Below are positions 9,411-17,576 of a DNA stretch of 64,000 nucleotides, piece after piece (positions within the stretch are counted from its first letter, which is position 1; each line of letters opens with the position of its first letter). Location of the stretch: positions 84,111 through 148,110 of the forward strand of contig NZ_QPLK01000009.1 of NCBI RefSeq assembly GCF_003340565.1, read 5' to 3'. Both the position numbers and the translations under genes were made by a program. The DNA comes from Rhodovulum sp. 12E13 (GTDB lineage Bacteria > Pseudomonadota > Alphaproteobacteria > Rhodobacterales > Rhodobacteraceae). The notes under the pieces were generated by a model. That model saw only the letters and a list, made by a program, of their open reading frames with translations. It did no database searches and was not told where the DNA came from.

Positions 9411-9554
9411 CTCTCGCCTCCGCATCTTGCGCAACATTCTTTCTTTGCGCGGCAGATAGGGCTAACAATCTGCCATTGTCAATCTGCCGCGCCGCAGCGA
9501 ACGGGCCGCCGCAGCGGGTCTCGTCCTTGGTGCCGCCCCGTTCCCCCGCCCCTG

Positions 9555-9579
9555 CTTCTTTCTGTTTCAAATACGCCGG
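9555..9579 (+). repeat. CAAATA intergenic repeat, copy 1
   Basis: The element reads CTTCTTTCTG, three variable bases, CAAATACGCCGG. It lies between the divergent ecm and acyltransferase genes. It belongs to a family of seven similar elements in this window, all intergenic. Confidence 0.6.
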
Positions 9580-9645
9580 CGCTACGGGCACGTCCGCGCA
9601 ACGCCGGGCATTGCCGTCGCCCGCGCCGCCTGCCACCGTCGCGGC

Positions 9646-11013
9646 ATGACGCAACCGGTCACCCTGCCGCTCTGGGCGCTTCTCCTGATCCTCGCCTTCG
9701 CGGCGGTGACATTCGCTTCGCATTTCCTGTTCCCGTCGGTGCGCTGGTTCTTCCGGCGGCGGGCCGAGCGGGCTGTGGCCGAGCTCAACCGGCGCCTGCA
9801 CACCCCCATCCAGCCGTTCAAGCTCGCCCGCCGGCACGACATGGTCATGCGCCTCTCCTACGACAGCGAGGTGATGGCGGCGGTCCAGACCGAGGCGCGG
9901 CGCGAGCGCATTCCCGAAAACGTCGCCTTCGAGCGCGCCCGCCGCTACGCGCGCGAGATCGTGCCGGCCTTCTCGGCGGCGGCGTATTTCGGCTTCGCGA
10001 TCCGCCTGGCGCGATGGCTGTCGACCTCGCTCTACGACGTTCGGCTGCAGGTCGTGGACGAGGACGCGCTCAAGGCGATCCCGGCCGACGCGACGGTGGT
10101 CTTCGTGATGAACCACCGCTCGAACATGGATTACGTGCTGGTGACCTACCTCGTGGCCGAGCGCTCGGCGCTGTCCTACGCGGTGGGCGAGTGGGCGCGG
10201 GTCTGGCCGTTGCGTGCGCTGGTGAGGGCGATGGGCGCCTATTTCATCCGTCGCCGCTCGCGCGGGCAGCTCTACCGCCGGGTGCTGGCGCGCTATGTGC
10301 AGATGGCGGCCGAGGCGGGCGTCACGCAGGCGCTGTTTCCCGAGGGGGGGCTGTCGCTCGACGGGCGGCTCGGGTCGCCAAAGCTGGGGCTGCTCAACTA
10401 CATCCGCGAGGGGGCCGAGACAGGCGGTCGCGCGGCCGTCTTCGTGCCCGTGGCGCTCAACTACGACCGCGTGCTCGAGGACAGGGTGCTGCTCGCCGCC
10501 TCCGCGAGCGGAGAGCGGCGCTTTCGGGCGCGCATCCCCACCGTGCTCGGCTTCGCGCTCAAGATGTTGCGCCTGCGTCTTCGGGGCCGCTTCCGCCGCT
10601 TCGGCCGCGCCGGCGTGGCGATGGGCCGGCCGCTGGCGCTGGCCGACGCGCCGACACGGACGGAGGATCTCGCCGCCGAACTCATGGCGCGGATCGAGGA
10701 GGCGATGCCGCGCCTGCCGCTGCCGCTCGTCGCCCGCGCCCTGACCGAGGCCGACGGTCCGCTTTCCCGCGCGGCGCTGACGGCCGGCGTCGGCCGCTGG
10801 CTCGCCGAGGCGGGGGCAGACGACCCGGCCGAAGCGGTCGTGGCCGAGGGCCTTGCGATGGCTCGCCTGCGCGGCCTGGTCCGCGAGGGGCCCGACGGCA
10901 TCGTTCCCCAGCCGGACGAGGCGCGGCTGCTGCGCTTCTACGCGGCCTCCGTCACGCCCCGGCGCGCGGCGAGTCTGCCCGAGAGCCGGCGCCCGGAAAT
11001 CGAGGCGACATAA
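9646..11013 (+). CDS. PlsB/PlsC-type glycerolipid acyltransferase
   Basis: 455 aa. One N-terminal membrane helix (about residues 8-30) precedes an acyltransferase domain. Block I is NHRSNMDY (H-x4-D, catalytic dyad) and block III is LFPEGGLSLDG. The segment FIRRRSRGQLYRRVL between them resembles block II. The length and C-terminal helical extension fit glycerol-3-phosphate acyltransferase-like proteins more than short PlsC enzymes. It would acylate glycerol-3-phosphate or lysophosphatidate at the inner membrane. It lies between ecm and ccr, an arrangement I recall from Rhodobacterales. The specific acceptor is not determined. Confidence 0.8.
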   Translation: MTQPVTLPLWALLLILAFAAVTFASHFLFPSVRWFFRRRAERAVAELNRRLHTPIQPFKLARRHDMVMRLSYDSEVMAAVQTEARRERIPENVAFERARRYAREIVPAFSAAAYFGFAIRLARWLSTSLYDVRLQVVDEDALKAIPADATVVFVMNHRSNMDYVLVTYLVAERSALSYAVGEWARVWPLRALVRAMGAYFIRRRSRGQLYRRVLARYVQMAAEAGVTQALFPEGGLSLDGRLGSPKLGLLNYIREGAETGGRAAVFVPVALNYDRVLEDRVLLAASASGERRFRARIPTVLGFALKMLRLRLRGRFRRFGRAGVAMGRPLALADAPTRTEDLAAELMARIEEAMPRLPLPLVARALTEADGPLSRAALTAGVGRWLAEAGADDPAEAVVAEGLAMARLRGLVREGPDGIVPQPDEARLLRFYAASVTPRRAASLPESRRPEIEAT

Positions 11014-11123
11014 AGTTTCGCAGGAAGCGGCATCAGGATTGCATTGTTGCGCGCTTGTGCCTATCAGGGCGCGACAGCCCGCGCGATTCTGCATCGCGGC
11101 GAGAGGACGATCAGGAGGCCCCC

Positions 11124-12410
11124 ATGGCGCTCGACCAGAACACCGACGCTCCCACCTACGACGCCCCCGAAAAGGAGCTCTACGAGATCGGCGAGATGCC
11201 CCCGATGGGCTACGTGCCGCCGAAGATGTATGGCTGGATCCTGCGGCAGGAGCGGCACGGCGACCCCGACCAGGCGCTGCAGGTCGAGGTGGTCGACACG
11301 CCGCAGATCGACAGCCACGAGGTGCTGGTGCTCGTGATGGCGGCAGGCGTCAACTACAACGGCGTCTGGGCCTGTCTCGGCAAGCCGGTCTCGGTCTTCA
11401 GGGGCCACGGGGCGCCCTACGCCGTCATCGGCTCCGATGCGGCGGGCATCGTCTGGGCCGTCGGCGACAAGGTGAAGAACTGGAAGGTCGGCGACGAGGT
11501 GGTCATCCACTGCAACCAGGACGACGGCGACGACGAGGAGTGCAACGGCGGCGACCCGATGTTCTCGCCCACGCAGCGGATCTGGGGCTACGAGAGCGCC
11601 GACGGCTCGTTCGCGCAGTTCACCCGCGTGCAGGCGCAGCAGCTCATGCCGCGGCCGAAGCACCTGACCTGGGAAGAGAGCGCCTGCTACGTGCTGACGC
11701 TCGCCACCGCCTATCGCATGCTCTTCGGCCACCATCCGCACGAGCTGAAGCCGGGGCAGAACGTGCTGGTCTGGGGCGCCTCTGGCGGCATCGGCTCGTT
11801 CGCGATCCAGCTCGCCGTGGCGGCGGGGGCCAACGCCATCGGCGTGATCTCCGACGAGGACAAGCGCGACTTCGTGCTCGGCCTCGGCGCCAAGGGGGTC
11901 ATCAACCGCAAGGATTTCGATTGCTGGGGCACGCTGCCGGAAGTCGGGTCGGAAGAGTATGCCGCCTGGTTCGCCGAGGCCCGCCGCTTCGGAAAGGCGA
12001 TCTGGGAGTTCACCGGCAAGGGCAACAACGTCGACATCGTGTTCGAGCATCCGGGGCAGGCGACCTTTCCGGTCTCGTCGTTCGTCTGCAAGCGCGGCGG
12101 CATGGTGGTGATCTGCGCCGGCACGTCGGGCTACAACTGCACCTTCGACGTGCGCCACGTCTGGTCGCACCAGAAGCGCCTGCAGGGCAGCCACTTCGCC
12201 CATCTCAAGCAGGCCGCCGCCGCCAACAAGCTGATGATCGAGCGGCGGATCGACCCCTGCATGTCGGAGGTCTTTCCCTGGGCCGAGATCCCGACCGCGC
12301 ACATGCAGATGCTGCGCAACGAGCACAAGCCGGGCAACATGGCGGTGCTGGTGCAGGCGCCCCGCACCGGCCTGCGCACGCTGGAAGACGTGGTCGAGGC
12401 CGGTGGCTGA
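11124..12410 (+). CDS. ccr: Crotonyl-CoA carboxylase/reductase
   Basis: 428 aa, a zinc-less medium-chain dehydrogenase/reductase. It reductively carboxylates crotonyl-CoA to (2S)-ethylmalonyl-CoA with NADPH, the key step of the ethylmalonyl-CoA pathway. Visible features are the N-terminal YEIGEMPPMGYVPPKMYGW typical of Ccr, AAGVNYNGVWACLGKP, and the nucleotide-binding VWGASGGIGSFAIQLA near the middle. The C-terminal half has HPGQATFPVSSFVCKRGGMVV. The start at 11124 follows a consensus AGGAGG at 11113-11118. The reading frame stays open far upstream, but that stretch overlaps real genes on other frames and is discounted. Confidence 0.96.
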   Translation: MALDQNTDAPTYDAPEKELYEIGEMPPMGYVPPKMYGWILRQERHGDPDQALQVEVVDTPQIDSHEVLVLVMAAGVNYNGVWACLGKPVSVFRGHGAPYAVIGSDAAGIVWAVGDKVKNWKVGDEVVIHCNQDDGDDEECNGGDPMFSPTQRIWGYESADGSFAQFTRVQAQQLMPRPKHLTWEESACYVLTLATAYRMLFGHHPHELKPGQNVLVWGASGGIGSFAIQLAVAAGANAIGVISDEDKRDFVLGLGAKGVINRKDFDCWGTLPEVGSEEYAAWFAEARRFGKAIWEFTGKGNNVDIVFEHPGQATFPVSSFVCKRGGMVVICAGTSGYNCTFDVRHVWSHQKRLQGSHFAHLKQAAAANKLMIERRIDPCMSEVFPWAEIPTAHMQMLRNEHKPGNMAVLVQAPRTGLRTLEDVVEAGG

Positions 12411-12441
12411 CCCAGCGGCACTTCACCGCAGAGGCGAGTCG

Positions 12442-12480
12442 CCGCCGGCGCCCGAAGGGGCGCCGGCGGTCGTCGTTTCG
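12442..12480 (+). terminator. Terminator hairpin downstream of ccr
   Basis: A perfect 12-bp stem (12442-12453 with 12458-12469) closes a 4-nt GAAG loop and is followed by TCGTCGTTTC. It begins 32 bases after the ccr stop codon and has no gene beyond it until 12645. The T-tract is interrupted, so termination efficiency is uncertain. Confidence 0.7.
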
Positions 12481-12644
12481 GCGTGTCCTTTCGTTAACGT
12501 ATCGTGGCGTCACGTGGAATTTCAGCGCCGTGTCCGTGCCCGCCTCCCCCGAAATGGCGAGTGCAGATCGGCGAATACCGCACGTCATGCGCTCCTGCTA
12601 TGGTTGTGTTCATCTTTCGTTAACCTCTCGGGAAGCGTAGTGTC

Positions 12645-12848
12645 ATGCGAAACGACTGGATACTCGACGTGCTGACGGACCTGCGGACCTTCGCGCGCGA
12701 CAACGGGCTGTTCGATCTCGCCGAGCGGCTCGACGACGCGCAACAGGTCGCGGTGGAAGAAATCGCCCGGCGGGAAAGGGTACGTCCGGTCGTGCTGGGG
12801 ATGGGTGCGTTCGAGGGCGATGCGAAGGGAGTTCGAGACGGCATGTGA
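12645..12848 (+). CDS. Small conserved-looking protein overlapping luxR
   Basis: 67 aa, beginning MRNDWILDVLTDLRTFARDNG. The first half looks like two amphipathic helices (DLRTFARDNGLFDLAERLDDAQQVAVEEIA); no known domain is recognised. A short ORF of this size and start just ahead of a LuxR gene is a pattern I recall from Roseobacter-group genomes, which is the main support for it being real. Its end overlaps the luxR start region by 29 bases in another frame, implying translational coupling. A GGAAGC site sits about 10 bases upstream of the ATG. Confidence 0.6.
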   Translation: MRNDWILDVLTDLRTFARDNGLFDLAERLDDAQQVAVEEIARRERVRPVVLGMGAFEGDAKGVRDGM

Positions 12849-13530
12849 GATCGTGCAGGCGGCCGACGATGTCGGCGGCCTGCAGCGCGCCACCGAGTCG
12901 CTGCGCGACGGGCTGGGCATCTCGCACGTCGTGTATCACTGGGTGAACAGCCGCGGCGAGCGGTTCGGCGCGGGCACCTACAGCCAGTCCTGGGTCGACC
13001 ACTACCTCGAGCGCGACTACCTGCGCATGGACCCGGTGATCATCGGCTGCCTGCAGCGCTTCGATCCGGTCGACTGGAAGGAGCTCGACTGGTCGTCGCG
13101 CGCCGCGCGCACCATGCTGCAGGAGGCGGTGGAGTTCGGCGTCGGCCCGCAGGGCTACTCCATCCCGATCCGCGGGCCGGCGGGACAGTTCGCGCTGTTC
13201 ACCACCGCGGACGGCTGCGACGACACCGCCTGGTCCCGGTTCATCGCCGAGAACCAGCGCGACCTCATCCTCACCGCGCACGAGTTCAACCGGAAGGCGC
13301 TCGCATTCGAGCGCGACTTCGACATGCCGACGCCCACGCTCTCGCCGCGCGAGCTGGCCGCGATGACCCATATCGCCAAGGGGCTCAACCGCGCCCAGGC
13401 GGCGGCCGAGATGGACATCTCGGAGCATACGCTGCGGGTCTACATCGAGGCGGCACGGCACAAGCTGGGCGCGCTCAACACCACCCACGCGGTGGCCCGG
13501 GCGCTCTCGCGCGGCCTGATCGTGGTCTGA
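12820..13530 (+). CDS. luxR: LuxR-family transcriptional regulator with autoinducer-binding domain
   Basis: 236 aa. The N-terminal acyl-homoserine-lactone-binding domain carries the conserved aromatic/Asp pattern: YHWVNSRGE, DYLRMDPVIIGC, PVDWKELDW, and GPQGYSIPIRGP. The C-terminal helix-turn-helix (about residues 170-235) reads LSPRELAAMTHIAKG...ISEHTLRVYIEAARHKLG. The protein should sense the product of the downstream LuxI and control quorum-dependent genes. Start choice is uncertain: the ATG at 12820 gives a normal length, while a GTG at 12805 would add five residues. Both lie inside the upstream small ORF. The intergenic gap to luxI is 116 bases. Confidence 0.92.
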   Translation: MRREFETACEIVQAADDVGGLQRATESLRDGLGISHVVYHWVNSRGERFGAGTYSQSWVDHYLERDYLRMDPVIIGCLQRFDPVDWKELDWSSRAARTMLQEAVEFGVGPQGYSIPIRGPAGQFALFTTADGCDDTAWSRFIAENQRDLILTAHEFNRKALAFERDFDMPTPTLSPRELAAMTHIAKGLNRAQAAAEMDISEHTLRVYIEAARHKLGALNTTHAVARALSRGLIVV

Positions 13531-13613
13531 CCGGCGCGGCGCGTGTGCCGGTGAACTGGGGGTAAACGCCCCGCGCGCCGCAGTTCCGCTTCCGAAACGG
13601 TCGGTGGCTTAAC

Positions 13614-13637
13614 CCTTTCCGCGTCCCGCCGGAAAGG
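13614..13637 (+). promoter_or_regulatory. Hairpin sequestering the luxI ribosome-binding site
   Basis: CCTTTCC (13614-13620) is exactly complementary to GGAAAGG (13631-13637) across a 10-nt loop. The 3' arm is the core of the luxI Shine-Dalgarno sequence GGAAAGGAG, which ends seven bases before the ATG at 13647. When folded, the RNA would hide the ribosome-binding site. Whether it acts as a switch or thermometer is inference. Confidence 0.5.
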
Positions 13638-13646
13638 AGCCCGCCC

Positions 13647-14300
13647 ATGCTGCGCTACGTCTATGCCCACGACCTCGCCCGCTTTCCCCGTCTCGCAGAC
13701 ACGATGTTCCGCGACCGCGCCGAGCAGTTCCGCACCCGCCTCGGCTGGGACGTCTCGGTCGACGCGCGCGGCTGGGAGCAGGACGATTACGACGCGCTCG
13801 ACCCGCTCTACGTGATCTGGGAGGCCCCCGACGGCACCCATGGCGGCTCGATGCGCTTCCTGCCGACGATCGGGCGCACGATGGTCAACGACCACTTCGC
13901 CCACCTGACCGGCGGCGTGCGGATCGAGAGCCCCCTGATCTGGGAATGCACCCGGTTCTGCATATCGCCCCGGGCCGAGGGCCCGGCTGCGCGCAAGGCC
14001 GCCGCGGCGCTCGTGCTGGGCGCGGGCGAGATGATGGCACGGGCGGCGCTCGAACACTTCGTCGGCGTGTTCGACGGGCGGATGGAGCGGATCTATCGCC
14101 TTTACGGGGTCGAGCCCGACGTGATCGGCGCGGCGGGCTTCGGCGCCGAGCGGATCGGCGTCGGCCTGTGGGAGATGAAGCCGGAGGCGTGGCCGAAGAT
14201 CCTCGGTCGGCTCGGGATCGACCGGGCGACCTCGCTGCGGTGGGTCGCGCAGAGCTTCGGCGGCGCGGCCGCGCCTGCGCCCGAGTTGAAATCGGCCTGA
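13647..14300 (+). CDS. luxI: Acyl-homoserine-lactone synthase (LuxI family)
   Basis: 217 aa, normal length. It makes N-acyl-L-homoserine lactone from S-adenosylmethionine and acyl-ACP. The invariant LuxI residues can be placed: Arg24, Phe28 and Trp34 in FRDRAEQFRTRLGW, an Asp cluster at 46-49, Arg70 in SMRFLPT, and Glu100/Arg103 in WECTRFCI. Product chain length cannot be read from sequence. It sits directly downstream of its likely LuxR partner. Its ribosome-binding site lies in a stable hairpin, hinting at translational control. Confidence 0.95.
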   Translation: MLRYVYAHDLARFPRLADTMFRDRAEQFRTRLGWDVSVDARGWEQDDYDALDPLYVIWEAPDGTHGGSMRFLPTIGRTMVNDHFAHLTGGVRIESPLIWECTRFCISPRAEGPAARKAAAALVLGAGEMMARAALEHFVGVFDGRMERIYRLYGVEPDVIGAAGFGAERIGVGLWEMKPEAWPKILGRLGIDRATSLRWVAQSFGGAAAPAPELKSA

Positions 14301-14349
14301 GCCCACCGGGCGCTTCCGCCCCGGCCCTGCGCGGGATAGGGTCAGACGC

Positions 14350-15909
14350 ATGACCCTGCCCGCCGCCGCCCCCGACCTCGCCTTTTCCGATGACCAGTCC
14401 GCCGCGTGGGACGCGATCGGCGCGGCGCTGTCGCGTGCGGGCGTCGATCTCGACGCCGGCGGCGTGACCCCGCGGGCCGAGGGGCGAGACACGGTGCTGG
14501 CGGTGATCGGCAAGGCGGGCTCGGGCAAGACGCTGCTGCTCGCCCGCCTCGCCGGCGCGCTGAAGGAGGTGGGCGTCGACGTGATCTCGGCCGAGTGGGA
14601 GGGACGGCGGCGCCGCGACCGCCGGACGCTGGCCATTCTCGCCCCGACGAACAAGGCGGCCTCGGTGCTGCGTGGGCGCGGGGTTCCGGCCACCACGATC
14701 CACCGCATCCTCTACACGCCCGTCTACGACCCCGAATACGAGAAGATCGCCGCATGGCTCGCGGGCGAGGGCGAGCGGCCCGAGACCGAGGCGTTGAGTG
14801 ACGTCGCCCTCGACCGGGCGAAAGCGTTCTACGACCAGCACGCCTCGATCCCCGGCGCCCTTGCCGCCGCCGGCCTGCGCGGCTCCGACTTCATCACCGG
14901 CTGGAAGCGGCGGGAGGAGCCGCTCGACATCGGCCTCGTCGACGAGGCCTCGATGCTCGACGCGCGCGCCCTCGACGATCTGCGCGAGATCTTCCCCACG
15001 CTGCTGCTCTTCGGGGATCCCGCGCAGCTCGCGCCCGTCAAGGGGGCGGGCGAGGGCGAGGCGCGCATGGTGTTCGAGGGCCTGCCCGAACGGCGCAAGC
15101 TGATCCTGCACCGCATCCACCGGCAGGCGGGCGACAACCCGATCCTCGATCTCGCCCACGCGCTCGCCGACCCCGACCTGACGTTCGAGACGTTCGAGCG
15201 GATGGTCGAGGACGCGGCGGCCGACGATCCGCGCGTCGAACTGGCGGGGCGGGTCGATTCCGACCTGATGGCGCGCTCGCCGGTTCTGGTCTGGCGCAAC
15301 GCCACGCGAATCCGCCTGATCTCGGCGTTCCGGGCCGCCCACGGCGCCCCGGCCGACGAGCTGATCCCGGGCGAGCCGCTAATCTGCGACGGGATCGAGC
15401 TGCCGCTCAAGCATCGCAAGAAGCGGCTCGACCTGGAGGCGCGCGGCCTGATCAAGGGCGCTCAGGTGGTCTATCTGGGCCCCGGGCGCAACCCGGGTTT
15501 CGCCAGGCTGCACGTGATCGGGGCGGAAGACCCGCGCCTGTCGGTCGCGGCGATCATCCGCATCGAGAGCCCGGGCGAGGAAGAGCCGGTAATCCCCACC
15601 GCCGCACGAATGGGCGCGAGCTTTCTGCACGGCGCGGCGGTGACGATCCACAAGGCGCAGGGCTCGCAATGGCCCGATGTTCAGGTCTTCGCGCCCGATC
15701 TCTACGCCGCCGCCCGGGCTGGGCGAGTCGAGGCGGGCCAGCCGCTGTGGAAGCGCCTCGCCTATGTCGCGATCACCCGCGCCGAGGAGCGGCTGCTCTG
15801 GGTGCGCCGCTACGCGCTCGCCCGCCCGCGCACGGCGCTCGGCACCGGCGATCTGAAGGTTGAGCGGGCGCCGGCGCTCGCGCTGGATGCCCCGGAGGAG
15901 AAGGCATGA
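14350..15909 (+). CDS. RecD-like ATP-dependent DNA helicase (superfamily 1)
   Basis: 519 aa. The Walker A motif GKAGSGKT lies at about residues 54-61. The later helicase motifs are visible: LAPTNKAA (Ia), GLVDEASM (II, with DEAS), FGDPAQLAPV (III), and the C-terminal UvrD-like HGAAVTIHKAQGSQWPDV and YVAITRAEERL (V/VI). This is the pattern of RecD/TraA-type helicases without a RecBCD context, often annotated as an exonuclease V alpha-like or AAA ATPase. It probably unwinds DNA in repair, but its partner is unknown. Its stop overlaps the start of the SDR gene by four bases (ATGA), so the two are translated together. Confidence 0.88.
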   Translation: MTLPAAAPDLAFSDDQSAAWDAIGAALSRAGVDLDAGGVTPRAEGRDTVLAVIGKAGSGKTLLLARLAGALKEVGVDVISAEWEGRRRRDRRTLAILAPTNKAASVLRGRGVPATTIHRILYTPVYDPEYEKIAAWLAGEGERPETEALSDVALDRAKAFYDQHASIPGALAAAGLRGSDFITGWKRREEPLDIGLVDEASMLDARALDDLREIFPTLLLFGDPAQLAPVKGAGEGEARMVFEGLPERRKLILHRIHRQAGDNPILDLAHALADPDLTFETFERMVEDAAADDPRVELAGRVDSDLMARSPVLVWRNATRIRLISAFRAAHGAPADELIPGEPLICDGIELPLKHRKKRLDLEARGLIKGAQVVYLGPGRNPGFARLHVIGAEDPRLSVAAIIRIESPGEEEPVIPTAARMGASFLHGAAVTIHKAQGSQWPDVQVFAPDLYAAARAGRVEAGQPLWKRLAYVAITRAEERLLWVRRYALARPRTALGTGDLKVERAPALALDAPEEKA

Positions 15910-16637
15910 GCGGCACGATCCTCGTCACCGGCGCCTCCTCCGGCATCGGCGCTGCGGTCGCGCGTCGCTTCCTTGCCGAGGGCTGGCAGGTGGGCCTGTT
16001 CGCCCGCCGGGAGGCGGCGCTCCGCGAGGTGGCCGGGGCTGCGCCGGGCGCCCATGTGCTGCCGGGGGATGTCGCCGAGGCGCAGGCGGTGGAGGGCGCC
16101 GTGGCGCGGCTGGCGGGGGCGACGGGGCGCCTCGACGTGCTGTTCAACAATGCGGGCGTCTTCACCCCGCCCGGCCTGCCCGACGAGGTGCCGCTGGACG
16201 AGTGGGACCGGGCGATCGACGTCAACCTGCGCGGCATGGTGGTTGCGGCGCGCGCGGCCTTCGCGCAGATGCGGCAGCAGGCGCCGCAGGGCGGGCGGAT
16301 CGTCAACAACGGCTCGATCTCGGCCCATGCCCCGCGCGAGGGGGCGGGACCCTACACGGTGACCAAGCACGCCGTCACGGGGCTGACGAAGCAGCTGTCG
16401 CTCGACGGTCGGTCCTTCGGCATCGCGGCAGGCCAGATCGACATCGGCAACGCGCGGACGGAGATCGTCGAGGGGATCGCGGCGCGCGCCCGCGCGGCCG
16501 GAGAGGCCGAGCCGCCGAGCTTCGACGTGGGAGAAGTGGCGCAGTCCGTCTGGATGATGGCGACGCTTCCGGCCGAGGCGAACGTGCTCTCGATGACCCT
16601 GATGGCGACCACGATGCCCTATGTGGGCCGCGGCTGA
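15906..16637 (+). CDS. SDR-family oxidoreductase
   Basis: 243 aa, classical short-chain dehydrogenase. The cofactor motif TGASSGIGAAVARR begins at residue 8, with NNAG in the middle. The active site follows as NGSIS (Ser) and YTVTKHA, the Y-x3-K pair. The residue after the second strand (FARREAAL) suggests a basic pocket, so NADP is plausible. The substrate cannot be inferred. The ATG overlaps the stop of the helicase gene. Confidence 0.88.
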   Translation: MSGTILVTGASSGIGAAVARRFLAEGWQVGLFARREAALREVAGAAPGAHVLPGDVAEAQAVEGAVARLAGATGRLDVLFNNAGVFTPPGLPDEVPLDEWDRAIDVNLRGMVVAARAAFAQMRQQAPQGGRIVNNGSISAHAPREGAGPYTVTKHAVTGLTKQLSLDGRSFGIAAGQIDIGNARTEIVEGIAARARAAGEAEPPSFDVGEVAQSVWMMATLPAEANVLSMTLMATTMPYVGRG

Positions 16638-16647
16638 GGGCCGGACG

Positions 16648-16772
16648 GGAAGGCGTTTCGAAACGCCTTCCGCGCGCTGCGTGCCGCCGGCCGCTGTCGC
16701 GACAGCGCTTGCCGTGTGCGGGCGGGTCGCGGCGCCGCAGGCGCGCACAACGCCCTTCGAAGGGCGTTGTGC
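16648..16772. repeat. Pair of perfect TTCGAA-centred palindromes
   Basis: Two perfect palindromes lie between the convergent SDR and Anbu genes. The first spans 16648-16671 (24 nt, arms GGAAGGCGTTTC). The second spans 16745-16772 (28 nt, arms GCACAACGCCCTTC). Both are self-complementary through the central TTCGAA. They resemble hairpin groups at 25092-25155 and 45700-45795. A bidirectional terminator role is plausible here, but no T-tract follows. Confidence 0.75.
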
Positions 16773-16798
16773 CCGGCGCCACGCCGACCGGGCAAGGA

Positions 16799-17539
16799 TC
16801 ACATCCCGTCGAGGTCGAAGGGGGGCAGCTGTGCGAAAGCCTTGCGCAGCGCCTCGCCCCAGCCCTCCGAGATCGCCGCGAAGTAGCTGTCGTTCGCCTC
16901 GATCCGCGCCTCGGGACCGCGGCGATAGCTGCCTTCGGCGTAGATCTGGAAATCGATCGGCATCCCAACGGACAGGTTGGCCTTGATGGTCGAGTCGAAC
17001 GACACCAGCAGGAGCTTCACCGCCTCTGCGAAGGGCATGGACGGGTCGTAGGCCCGCACCAGGATCGGCCGGCCATACTTCGTCTCGCCGATCTGGAAGA
17101 AGGGCGTGTCGGCCGAGGCCTCGATGAAATTGCCCTCCGGGTAGATCAGGAACAGCCGCGGCGGCCCGGGGCGGATCTGCCCGCCCACGATCATCGTTGC
17201 GTTGAAGGCGCTCTCGGCCGCGGGGCCGTCGCCCCGGTTCTCGGCGATCACCTCGCGCAGGGTGCGGCCGATCTCGCGCGCCACCTGGAACATCGAGGGC
17301 TGCTCGAGCACGCTCGGGTGCCGCTCGCCGGCCGCCTTCGACCGCTCCTCGAGCAGCGAGACGACGGCCTGCGTCGTGGCGAGGTTGCCGGCCGTCATCA
17401 CCGTGACCAGCCGTTCGCCCGGCACCTCCCACGAGGCCATCTTGCGGAAGGTCGAGATGTTGTCGAGGCCCGCATTGGTGCGCGTGTCGGACATGAACAC
17501 GAGCCCCCGGTCCAGCCGCAACCCAACGCAGTAGGTCAT
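16799..17539 (-). CDS. Anbu, proteasome-like (HslV-related) peptidase
   Basis: 246 aa. The protein starts MTYCVGLRLDRGLVFMSDTR, so removal of Met would expose Thr2 as the N-terminal nucleophile. Asp18 and Lys33 (FRKM) match the other catalytic positions of 20S/HslV beta subunits. This is the Anbu family, a bacterial proteasome homologue for which peptidase activity is still poorly understood. The ATG at 17539 is certain on functional grounds, because the nucleophile must directly follow it. It is the last gene of a four-gene minus-strand cluster with transglutaminase, alpha-E and ATP-grasp proteins, the family's characteristic neighbourhood. It ends opposite the SDR gene, with two palindromes between. 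Confidence 0.93.
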   Translation of the reverse strand: MTYCVGLRLDRGLVFMSDTRTNAGLDNISTFRKMASWEVPGERLVTVMTAGNLATTQAVVSLLEERSKAAGERHPSVLEQPSMFQVAREIGRTLREVIAENRGDGPAAESAFNATMIVGGQIRPGPPRLFLIYPEGNFIEASADTPFFQIGETKYGRPILVRAYDPSMPFAEAVKLLLVSFDSTIKANLSVGMPIDFQIYAEGSYRRGPEARIEANDSYFAAISEGWGEALRKAFAQLPPFDLDGM

Positions 17540-17576
17540 CCCGCCCGCCTCCTTCCACGCAACGCCGGCCCGCGCC

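Noticed and set aside
8415..11123. Long open frame joined upstream of the ccr coding sequence.
   Set aside because: It is antisense to ecm and out of frame with the acyltransferase gene. Its composition is Arg/Gly/Pro/His-rich, typical of chance frames in GC-rich DNA, and Ccr homology begins at 11124.
13531..13646. A lux box upstream of luxI.
   Set aside because: No 18-20 bp dyad with the usual lux-box half-sites was found; the only clear structure is the hairpin over the ribosome-binding site.
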